NCBI GenBank assembly: GCA_007694905.1
Contig: REEU01000166.1
Location: 1 to 38,312, forward strand
DNA: 38,312 bases
DNA from: Gammaproteobacteria bacterium
GTDB lineage: Bacteria; Pseudomonadota; Gammaproteobacteria; Pseudomonadales; Azotimanducaceae
Reading direction: 5' to 3'
The notes beneath the pieces were generated by a model, which was not told the origin of the DNA, searched no databases, and saw only the letters and a program-made list of their open reading frames with translations. The position numbers and the translations under genes are program-made. Below are positions 16,184-23,468 of this stretch, in pieces (position 1 is the first letter of the stretch; each line of letters begins with the position of its first letter).

Positions 16184-16348
16184 GTTAGACCTTATGGGCT
16201 CAAGGCCTCAAGGGGATTCACAAGCACTTCAGTCCAAGGGAGCAGCCGGAAAACGGTGCCTGTCGCCGTACACTGCTTTCCAAACTGCAGATGCAAGTGT
16301 GGTCCGGGTGGGTTTCAGGCCAATTTCCCCCATCCCAATTTTTGTAAC

Positions 16349-16368
16349 GGTGTGTTGCGCAACGCACC
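16349..16368. repeat. Near-perfect 20-base palindrome
   Basis: GGTGTGTTGC followed directly by GCAACGCACC forms 10-base arms with one mismatch and no spacer. It lies 19 bases downstream of the envZ-like stop and outside any gene. It could be a protein-binding site or part of the mRNA tail; there is no adjacent T-tract typical of a terminator. Confidence 0.5.
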
Positions 16369-16386
16369 TCCTTTTCTGCCAGGGAT

Positions 16387-17679
16387 TCAGGCGGCATCCG
16401 GGAGGAACAGCCTGAAGACTGCGCCGCCACCGTCGCGTTCCTCGACGCAGATCTCCCAGCCTTGCGCCTCGCAGAGCTGCTTGACGATGGCCAGACCGAG
16501 CCCGCTACCGCCCGTGCGCTGATTGCGGGAGCGTTCCAGACGGTAGAACGGCTGAAAGATACGCGCCCGGTCTGCCTCTGGTATGCCCGGCCCGCGGTCC
16601 AGCACATCGATCTGAACACCGCTGCTCATCTGCTTCACTCGCAGTTCAACGTGTCCGCCAGCGTACTGAGCTGCGTTGCTGAGAAGATTGGTCAGCACGC
16701 GGCCCAGCGCACCTTCGTCGACGCGCAGCCGCAGGTCTGAAGGCGCGCACCAATCCAGTCCCACGCGCCCTGACTCCTGGTCGCAGAGCAGCTTCTCGAT
16801 GAACGGGCGCAGCGCCACATCATTCACGTCTTCGCCGGAAAGCCCGCGGGCGAACTGCAGCGACACGGACAGCAGGGCATCCATTTCCTGCAGGTTGCGC
16901 TCCAGGCGCTCGACGAGCTTCGGATCGGTGTTCTCCGGCAGCAGCTCAAGGGCCAGGCGCATCCGCGCCAGCGGCGTACGCAGGTCATGGGAGATGCCAG
17001 CAAGCAAGGTGGTCCGGTTGGAGATCAGCTCGGAGATTTCCTGCACCATGGTATTGAAGCTTCGCGCCAGGGTGACCAGCTCCGACGGGCCGGTTTCAGG
17101 GAGCGGCTCGAGCTTGGCTCCACCCCGGAACCTGCGCGCCGAGGATGCCACCGCATCCAGGGGCCGCGTGATCCGCTGCACGATGAGCAGAGAAGCCGCC
17201 AGAACGATGGCGGCCCCGGCCCCGAAGATCACCAGCGCCACCGACAGGGGTTCCGTGTCGCGACGGTCCGGCGAGAAGCCAATCTGCAGCAGGAATCCGC
17301 CCATGGGGACCTCCGCCCAGACCAGATCGTCTCCCTGGAGCAGCGGCACCCGTTGGCCGAGGCGTGCCTCGAGTTGTGCCCCGAGAAGGTCCATCCACGG
17401 TACGTCTGAGCCGAGCTCGGTCAGCGCGCGAACCTCCGGCGAAATCACCAGACCGTGGCTCTCGAAAAGCTCCAGCTCGAAGTAGGGCCGGGCTTGCGGC
17501 GGCAGCTCGACCCAGGTCTGCGCCGACAACACCAGCAGCGCAGCCTCGTCGTCGGCTGATTGTTCTGCCAGCGGCGTCGTCACGAAACGGTCAAGGGCTG
17601 CGATGGAAACCAGGGCAATGGCCAGGGCGCTGACACCGAGCGTGAGACTGGTGCGCAGCAGCAGCGAAGCCGGCCGCAA
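16387..17679 (-). CDS. envZ: Osmosensor-type histidine kinase, EnvZ-like
   Basis: A 430-residue inner-membrane kinase with EnvZ architecture: TM1 (about 8-29), a periplasmic domain, TM2 (about 147-168), a HAMP segment (ITRPLDAVASSARRF), then the phospho-acceptor H231 in AGISHDLRTPLARMRLA, N335 in NLLSNAAQYAGG, D361 in DRGPGIPEADRARIF and the G2 box GSGLGL (391-396). The H-box closely matches E. coli EnvZ. The likely start is a TTG at 17679, four bases after the ompR stop, with GGGGA upstream; no ATG fits. It would phosphorylate and dephosphorylate the OmpR-like regulator. Confidence 0.9.
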   Translation of the reverse strand: MRPASLLLRTSLTLGVSALAIALVSIAALDRFVTTPLAEQSADDEAALLVLSAQTWVELPPQARPYFELELFESHGLVISPEVRALTELGSDVPWMDLLGAQLEARLGQRVPLLQGDDLVWAEVPMGGFLLQIGFSPDRRDTEPLSVALVIFGAGAAIVLAASLLIVQRITRPLDAVASSARRFRGGAKLEPLPETGPSELVTLARSFNTMVQEISELISNRTTLLAGISHDLRTPLARMRLALELLPENTDPKLVERLERNLQEMDALLSVSLQFARGLSGEDVNDVALRPFIEKLLCDQESGRVGLDWCAPSDLRLRVDEGALGRVLTNLLSNAAQYAGGHVELRVKQMSSGVQIDVLDRGPGIPEADRARIFQPFYRLERSRNQRTGGSGLGLAIVKQLCEAQGWEICVEERDGGGAVFRLFLPDAA

Positions 17680-17683
17680 CGTT

Positions 17684-18388
17684 TCAGTCCCCGGTATCGG
17701 GACAGAACATGTAGCCCTTCCCCCAGACCGTGCGAATGTACACGGGCCGCGATGGATCCTGCTCGATCTTGCTGCGCAGGCGCGTGACGCGGACGTCGAT
17801 GCTACGATCGAAGGGGGAGCGCTCGGCACCGGTGAGCAGATCCAGGATCCGGTCCCGGTCGAGCACCTTGTTGGGGTGCGCGGAGAGTACGGCGAGCAGG
17901 TCGAATTCCCCCGAGGTCAGCGCCACCTCCTCACCGTCGCGAGTGAGCTTGTGGGCGTCGAGATCAAGCGTGAAGGACCCGAACTGCCGCAGCGACCGCT
18001 GGCTCGAGCCCTCGAAATCCCGATTGGAACGACGCAACACCGCGCGGATGCGCGCCAGCAATTCTCGGGGATTGAAAGGCTTCGCCAGATAATCGTCCGC
18101 ACCCACCTCCAGACCGACGATGCGATCCACGTCGTCACCTTGGGCGGAAAGGATGATGATGGGCAGACGACCATCCTGCTTCAGGCGCTTCGCAATGGAC
18201 AGGCCATCCTCGCCTGGCAGCATGAGGTCGAGCACGAGAAGATCTGGAAGACGTTCTGCGATCGCTGCATCCATCTCGGACGCATCGGCTACGGTACGTA
18301 CGCGAAAGCCCTGCTGCGTGAGATAGGCCTCGGTCAGCTCGCGCAGCTCGGCGTCATCGTCCACCACCAGCAGATCAGGCGTGCTCAT
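17684..18388 (-). CDS. ompR: Response regulator, OmpR-like
   Basis: A 234-residue regulator. The receiver domain has D10-D12, phospho-acceptor D54 in LVLDLMLPGEDG and K103 in LAKPF. The C-terminal winged-helix domain has the OmpR signature LTSGEFDLLAVLSAHPNKVL and RSIDVRVTRLRSKIE. In its family it controls porin and envelope genes with EnvZ. It starts eight bases after the stop of the exported-protein gene and has a weak ribosome site, so its translation is probably coupled. The envZ-like gene follows immediately. Confidence 0.94.
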   Translation of the reverse strand: MSTPDLLVVDDDAELRELTEAYLTQQGFRVRTVADASEMDAAIAERLPDLLVLDLMLPGEDGLSIAKRLKQDGRLPIIILSAQGDDVDRIVGLEVGADDYLAKPFNPRELLARIRAVLRRSNRDFEGSSQRSLRQFGSFTLDLDAHKLTRDGEEVALTSGEFDLLAVLSAHPNKVLDRDRILDLLTGAERSPFDRSIDVRVTRLRSKIEQDPSRPVYIRTVWGKGYMFCPDTGD

Positions 18389-18395
18389 TGCTGAA

Positions 18396-18926
18396 TCACT
18401 GGGGTGGCCGTTCCGGAACCTGGATTTCCCGCACCGGCAGCTGATAGACAGGAGCGCCCCCGGCTGCGGGAACCGGACTGTCTCGCAGCTGCAGCCCCAT
18501 GCCGGCAGGATCCCGACTCAAGGCCTCGAGCATATCTGCAGGCAGATCATCCCCGGACCGACGTTCGAACCCCACCCCAAAAGGCTTTTCCGGATTCACC
18601 GTCTGATAGTGGACAAAACCTTCCCGGCCTTCGATCTCCACCACGCTGCCATCGGGCTGTTCCACCCGGTAGCCAAAGCGGCGTTCGCCCTGGATCCGCA
18701 GCACCGGACGCTTGCCCGCACGCACCATGCGCCGATGAACTTCGGTGAGCAACGCCCGCCGCTCGTCCACGGACAAATCGTCCCACTGGGCGACGTGCTG
18801 TTCGAGTTCCAGGTCTGACACCTGCGCATAGTCAACCACGTCCGCCATCGCAGGGGGCGCGAGGACGAAGCAGAGTGACCCTATGACAGCGCAGGCGCGA
18901 AGATAAAACGCGCGGACGTAAGTCAT
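18396..18926 (-). CDS. Hypothetical exported protein upstream of ompR
   Basis: A 176-residue protein with a signal peptide (residues 1 to about 28; hydrophobic AVIGSLCFVLAPPAMA, likely cut after AMA). The mature part is charged and contains LELEQHVAQWDDLSVDERRA and LLTEVHRRM, resembling the short helical repeats seen in some periplasmic proteins, then beta-rich sequence around RFGYRVEQPDGSVVEIEG. I do not recognise the family. ATG 18926 has AAGGACTT upstream. Being first in the ompR/envZ operon, it may be a periplasmic accessory of the sensor, which is inference from position only. Confidence 0.75.
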   Translation of the reverse strand: MTYVRAFYLRACAVIGSLCFVLAPPAMADVVDYAQVSDLELEQHVAQWDDLSVDERRALLTEVHRRMVRAGKRPVLRIQGERRFGYRVEQPDGSVVEIEGREGFVHYQTVNPEKPFGVGFERRSGDDLPADMLEALSRDPAGMGLQLRDSPVPAAGGAPVYQLPVREIQVPERPPQ

Positions 18927-19036
18927 TGAAGTCCTTGTACCTTGCAAGTCGTGCCGGCACGTATGCCGGGCCGAGGTACTGAACCCTGCGAGCTTAAGAC
19001 CGCGCATCACGCGTTGCAACAGGCTTCTGCCACGCC

Positions 19037-20227
19037 TCAGGCGCGCTCAAACAGGCCCGCCGCGCCCTGTCCGCCACCGATGCACATGGTGACGACTCCA
19101 TAGCGCTGCTTACGCCGCGCCAGTTCGCGCAGCACCAGACCCGTCAAACGGGATCCGGTCATGCCAAAGGGGTGGCCGATGGCGATGGATCCGCCGTTGA
19201 CGTTGTACTTCGCAGGATCGATGTGCAGCGCATCCCGGGAGTACAGACACTGGGATGCAAACGCCTCGTTCAGCTCCCAGAGATCGATGTCGTCGATACT
19301 CAAGCCCGCACGCTCCAGCAGGCGTGGAATGGCGAACACGGGGCCGATACCCATTTCATCAGGCTCGCAGCCGGCAACCGTAAAGCCGCGGAAGATGCCG
19401 ATCGGCTTCAGGCCGAGCTTCTCGGCGCGCTCCGCAGTCATCAGCAGCGTCATGGACGCGCCGTCGGAGAGTTGGCTGGCATTGCCCGCGGTCACGGTTC
19501 CATTCTCTTCGAACGCGGGCTTCAGCTTGGACAGTCCCTCGAGGGTCGTGTCGGGGCGATTGCACTCGTCCCGGTCCACAGTGACCTCGTGGATGCTTTC
19601 CTCACCGCTCTCCTTGTCGACCTTCTTCATTTTCACGGTCATCGGCACGATCTCGTCGGCCACCCAACCTTGCTGCTGGGCGTTTGCGTAACGCTTCTGG
19701 CTCTCGAGTGCGTACTCGTCCTGCTTCTCGCGGGTGACCTGGTAGCGGCGCGCCACGACTTCCGCCGTGTTGCCCATCGCCATGAAGATCTCGGGCTTTT
19801 GCTCTTCGAGGATCGGATTCTTCTGCGACTTCGAGTTCTGCTGACGTGCGCCCATGGAGATGGAGTCGACGCCCCCGGCCATGGCGACTTCGGTCTGGCC
19901 GCTGGCGATCTGATTCGCAGCGATGGCGATGGACTGCAGACCGGACGAGCAGAACCGGTTGATGGTCTGACCCGCGGTGGTAATCGGCAGCTTCGAGAGC
20001 ACCACGGCGAGTCGCGCGAGGTTGCCGCCCTGCTCACCCTCATGGTTCGCCGCGCCAACGACCACGTCCTCGACCGAACCCGGCTCGACCTTCGGATTGC
20101 GCTCGAGCAATGCATCCATGCAATGCGCCAGCATGTCGTCGGAACGCGTCATATTGAAGCTGCCCCGGAATGCCTTCGCCATTCCAGTGCGCACGTTGTC
20201 GACGATAACGACGTCTCGGCTACCCAT
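19037..20227 (-). CDS. Acetyl-CoA acyltransferase (thiolase)
   Basis: A 396-residue degradative-type thiolase. Active-site C93 lies in NRFCSSGLQS. The C-terminal NEAFASQC, GGSIAIGHPFGMTGSR (catalytic His) and VTMCIGGGQGAAGL (second Cys) are all present. It cleaves 3-ketoacyl-CoA to acetyl-CoA plus a shortened acyl-CoA in the last step of beta-oxidation. The start ATG has GGGAGACATC upstream. It stands alone, with no adjacent fadB-like gene, and is divergent from the 20424 gene across 196 bases. Chain-length preference cannot be read. Confidence 0.94.
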   Translation of the reverse strand: MGSRDVVIVDNVRTGMAKAFRGSFNMTRSDDMLAHCMDALLERNPKVEPGSVEDVVVGAANHEGEQGGNLARLAVVLSKLPITTAGQTINRFCSSGLQSIAIAANQIASGQTEVAMAGGVDSISMGARQQNSKSQKNPILEEQKPEIFMAMGNTAEVVARRYQVTREKQDEYALESQKRYANAQQQGWVADEIVPMTVKMKKVDKESGEESIHEVTVDRDECNRPDTTLEGLSKLKPAFEENGTVTAGNASQLSDGASMTLLMTAERAEKLGLKPIGIFRGFTVAGCEPDEMGIGPVFAIPRLLERAGLSIDDIDLWELNEAFASQCLYSRDALHIDPAKYNVNGGSIAIGHPFGMTGSRLTGLVLRELARRKQRYGVVTMCIGGGQGAAGLFERA

Positions 20228-20423
20228 GATGTCTCCCTCACGCGGATGATAAAGTTGATCTCGAAACCGTGCATATTACTGCATGCGGCCGCCGTCCGAT
20301 ACCTGAGCCCAGACGCGCGAACAACCTCTGCCGGACGTGGCTGTCACCATTCGGTCACCCATGAGTCACATTCTGCCGCTAGCGTGCAGCGTTCATGGGT
20401 GAACCGCAGCAGGGGTCGCCACG

Positions 20424-20918
20424 ATGGGTTACCGCGAATTGTTGAAGAACTACATTCGCTTTCTCGAGCTTCACGCTGGAGACAATTTCATCGAGTCTGT
20501 GCCCGGCGCAGCGGAGAGGGTGCTCACGGAGCGGGATCTCGGCGAACTGCGGGCGATTGCAGCGGAGATTTTCCGCGAGGCCCAAGGTGAAGCACCACGG
20601 ACGCCGGTGGCGAACTACAACTACCGTTTCCGACTCCTGCTCAACCACTACGGTATCGCCATTCGCACGGCAGCGGCCATCGCCGACACCAGCGAGGAGA
20701 CCGTGCGCTGCTGGCGCACCCAGCCGCGCTCGCGTCGCTACCAGGCCATGAGCCAGGAATCGTTCGAGTCGTTCGAGGAGCGGCTCGCAGATTTTCTCGA
20801 GACCGGGCAACTGCCGGAGGGGACGGGACACAAGGCGCGCGCCGCCACCGGGCGTAACCGTCAGACCGATCCCTCTACCCCGTCGAGACGCGGGGCGGCG
20901 GCCAACAGACCGTCATAG
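20424..20918 (+). CDS. Unrecognised protein with a possible helix-turn-helix
   Basis: A 164-residue hydrophilic protein that I cannot assign. A stretch near residues 75-100 (GIAIRTAAAIADTSEETVR, then CWRTQPRSRRY) looks like a helix-turn-helix followed by a basic patch, so DNA binding is possible. The C terminus is basic and low-complexity. Codon use looks genuine. Its last 58 bases overlap the 3' end of the convergent DUF1704-like gene (20861-20918). The ribosome site before the ATG is weak (CAGGGG at long spacing). Confidence 0.6.
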   Translation: MGYRELLKNYIRFLELHAGDNFIESVPGAAERVLTERDLGELRAIAAEIFREAQGEAPRTPVANYNYRFRLLLNHYGIAIRTAAAIADTSEETVRCWRTQPRSRRYQAMSQESFESFEERLADFLETGQLPEGTGHKARAATGRNRQTDPSTPSRRGAAANRPS

Positions 20919-21538
20919 TGAGCGCCCACTCGTTCCATATCCACGCTGCCCAGAAAGCTCGACCAGGCAAGGTATCCGATCAGATAGCGCAGACCCTCGG
21001 CCCAGGGCGACAGGTGGCGCGGCAACCGGCACAGACCCGCGCGGGTGAGCATGGCAAGGGCCGGAACATCCTCGATGTCGAGCTTTCCAGCAAACAGTAA
21101 GCGCAGACAATCGGACCGCCCGCTGGCCACGACATGGCTCAGGAACGTCTGTACTCGGAGCAGCCCGTCCAGATAGACGATGTCTTTGGTGAACGGCGCG
21201 CCTCCAGTCAGTACGCCACCACGAAACACCCGCCGCGCGTTCTCGAACGCCTGTTCAGGACGCGCGCCACTTGCGACCCGATCAGCGATGCGCCCCAGCC
21301 AGGCATCCACTGGGTCGCCCTGTGGCCGGAGCTCCGCCCGGATCCCATCGAGCCGGCTCAGGGTGGGTCCCGGATCGAAGGGTGCATACAGAACGTCCGG
21401 CAGCCGGTCGCCGCGATGCCTGAGGAACGTATCCCGCGCACTCGCCGGCCACTCCAGTCCGCGCAGGATGCGGACCGGCGCCTCAGCGGCCTTCAGCGCC
21501 CGCGCCAGCCGCGTCACCCGATCACCATCCAACCTCAC
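20861..21538 (-). CDS. Short DUF1704-like protein lacking the metallopeptidase core
   Basis: A 225-residue protein. Its N-terminal part (VRILRGLEWPAS; RLPDVLYAPFDPG) and C-terminal part (APFTKDIVYLDGLLRVQTFL; LRLLFAGKLDIEDVPAL; LPRHLSPWAEGLRYL) resemble, from memory, the two ends of DUF1704 proteins ('flavohemoglobin expression-modulating QEGLA motif' family, relatives of the MATCAP tyrosine carboxypeptidases). Those are about 400 residues with HExxxH and QEGLA motifs in the middle; neither motif is here, and the halves join around residues 75-95. The start is GTG 21538 or TTG 21532, the latter better spaced from GGGAGG. Confidence 0.6.
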   Translation of the reverse strand: MRLDGDRVTRLARALKAAEAPVRILRGLEWPASARDTFLRHRGDRLPDVLYAPFDPGPTLSRLDGIRAELRPQGDPVDAWLGRIADRVASGARPEQAFENARRVFRGGVLTGGAPFTKDIVYLDGLLRVQTFLSHVVASGRSDCLRLLFAGKLDIEDVPALAMLTRAGLCRLPRHLSPWAEGLRYLIGYLAWSSFLGSVDMERVGAHYDGLLAAAPRLDGVEGSV

Positions 21539-21863
21539 CTCCCGATGCGTTTCCCTGACGCCGCAACGATGCCGCCATGATCAATCCTAGCGGCCGCGAA
21601 AGCGATAGGATGACCCGGGCATTCATCACGGGAGCTCGCCACGAATGATCGTTCACGCGGTCGCTGCAGGAGTAACGGCGATACGCACGAGGCCATGGTG
21701 GGCGCCTACGTCCGCGAAGCGGGCGTCGCGATCTGCGTCTCGCCTGAACCCGTGGGCAGTCCGCGATCGCAACGCCGCCCTGCGGGCGACGTGAGCTCCC
21801 ACTGAACCTGGCAAGATCGCAGCGACTGCAAGAACTCAGATGTTGATCGATGAGGGGGAGAGC
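21539..21863. other. Intergenic region with a possible gene remnant
   Basis: This 325-base stretch holds no convincing gene. On the plus strand, about 21690-21804, one frame (reading GDTHEAMVGAYVREAGVAIC and then VSPEPVG, ending at a TGA at 21802-21804) has the strong G/C third-position bias of real genes here. It faintly recalls the middle of adenylylsulfate kinases, but it lacks an N terminus. It may be a decayed gene fragment. The tolC-like promoter should also be here but is not obvious. Confidence 0.35.
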
Positions 21864-23378
21864 ATGATCCAAACGGCGAGGATTGAAGTTGCGCTGCTGA
21901 CCAGCCTGCTTCTGCTCACAGGCGGGGCGTCCGCCGCGAGTGAAGGCAGTTACCTGCAGTCGTCCCCACCACGCCTGACCTTGCTCGAGAGCATCGGCAT
22001 AGCGGTGGACGGCAATCTCGACCTGCGCGCCGAGCTCGAGGGCCTGCGTGCGGACGCGCAGCGTGCTGAACAGGCCAGGAGCCGATTGCTGCCGCAGGTG
22101 GAGGTCGGCCTCGAAGCCCGCCGCATTGATTCGTCACGTGCGGAGGCGAGCCTCGGCCGCCAGCCCGAAACACGGACCAGCGGCGCCCTGCGCATCGATC
22201 AGGTGATCTATTCCGAGGAGCGCCTCGCCTTCCTCGAGATCGAGCGCACCCTGCAGGCGGCGCGGGAAGCGCGGCAGGAGGAACGCGTCCTGGACGTGAT
22301 CCTGGCCGCAGGCTCCGCCTACCTGGAGCTGCTCAGGACCGAGGCACTGGCCCGCATCCGCGCCCAGGAAGTCGAGCTCAATCGATCCAACCTCGAGCGC
22401 GCGCAGGCGCGGCTCGACCTCGGCGCCGCCAACCGCTCCGAAGTGCTGCGCTGGGACACGGCCCTGGCCCGCTCCAGAAGTCGGCGCGCAGCCGCCCAGG
22501 CAAGGGTCGAATCGGCCCGACTCGAACTCAACCGGGTCATGAATCGTCCCCTGGAGGACCACTACCAGACCGTGGATCCGACGCCGAGGGACCCCTATTT
22601 CCTCATCGCCGATCAAACCGTGCTGGCCATGCTAGAGGATGCATCCGGGCGCCGCCGCTTGCGTGCGTTCTACGTGGAGGAGGCCGTCAAGCATGCACCG
22701 GTCGTGGCCAGACTGCGGGAGGAGATCAGCGCCCGCCGCCGCGCCCTGTTGAGCACCGAGCGCAGCTTCACCCGGCCGACCCTGACCGCAAGCGCCCTGC
22801 TCGATCATGAACTGTCCCGGCATGGCCGCGGCACCGATGAACTGGACATCGACTTTGCCGATCTCTTTCCCGACCTTCCGAGCGAAGGGCGCACCCGCAT
22901 CGGTGGGCGAACCGACGACCTGGAATGGACCGTGGCCCTGCGCGCGAATCTGCCGCTTTACCAGGGTGGCCTGCGCCGCGCGCGCGCCGTGGAGGACAGG
23001 GGCCGACTCGATGCGCTGCTGCTGCGACAGGATGACCTCATCCAGCGGCTCAGGGTGGACGTACTGGCGCGCTCTCATCGCGCGGAAGCCAGTTTCGATA
23101 GCATTGCCTACGCCGATGCGGCGGCCCGCGCCGGCAGCGCCAACCTGGAGTTGGTTCAGGAAGCCTACGAACAGGGTGTGCTTACCATCATCGATCTGCT
23201 CGATGCCCAGACCGAAGCGCTCGCGGCTGAGCTCGAGGCTGAGAATGCCGTGTTCGACTTCCTGTTGGACCATCTAGCAGTGCAACGCAGCACGGGGCGA
23301 TTCGACATCACCGCGGGAGAGGCTGAACTCGCCGACCGACGGGCACGACTCGCGTCTTTCAGGGACGACACGCGCTGA
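21864..23378 (+). CDS. TolC-family outer-membrane efflux protein
   Basis: A 504-residue protein with a signal peptide (residues 1 to about 25, ending ASAAS) and two long TolC-like helical repeats: LLESIGIAVDGNLDLRAELE in the first, and GLRRARAVEDRGRLDALLL followed by YEQGVLTIIDLLDAQTEALA in the second. The latter, with NLELVQEAYEQG, is the most recognisable TolC signature. It would form a trimeric channel for export or efflux. ATG 21864 has GGGGGAG upstream. No RND, ABC or membrane-fusion partner gene is adjacent, so the pump it serves is unknown. Confidence 0.9.
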   Translation: MIQTARIEVALLTSLLLLTGGASAASEGSYLQSSPPRLTLLESIGIAVDGNLDLRAELEGLRADAQRAEQARSRLLPQVEVGLEARRIDSSRAEASLGRQPETRTSGALRIDQVIYSEERLAFLEIERTLQAAREARQEERVLDVILAAGSAYLELLRTEALARIRAQEVELNRSNLERAQARLDLGAANRSEVLRWDTALARSRSRRAAAQARVESARLELNRVMNRPLEDHYQTVDPTPRDPYFLIADQTVLAMLEDASGRRRLRAFYVEEAVKHAPVVARLREEISARRRALLSTERSFTRPTLTASALLDHELSRHGRGTDELDIDFADLFPDLPSEGRTRIGGRTDDLEWTVALRANLPLYQGGLRRARAVEDRGRLDALLLRQDDLIQRLRVDVLARSHRAEASFDSIAYADAAARAGSANLELVQEAYEQGVLTIIDLLDAQTEALAAELEAENAVFDFLLDHLAVQRSTGRFDITAGEAELADRRARLASFRDDTR

Positions 23379-23468
23379 TGGCGACCTGAAACATCAATAC
23401 TCGCCTGCGCGCCACACGCGCCACGCTGCTATGCTTCGCGGCCACGGGCACGTCGATCGCGAGGAACG

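Noticed and set aside
19172-20590. Plus-strand 472-codon frame opposite the thiolase
   Set aside because: Antisense to a thiolase with all active-site motifs; no family features of its own.
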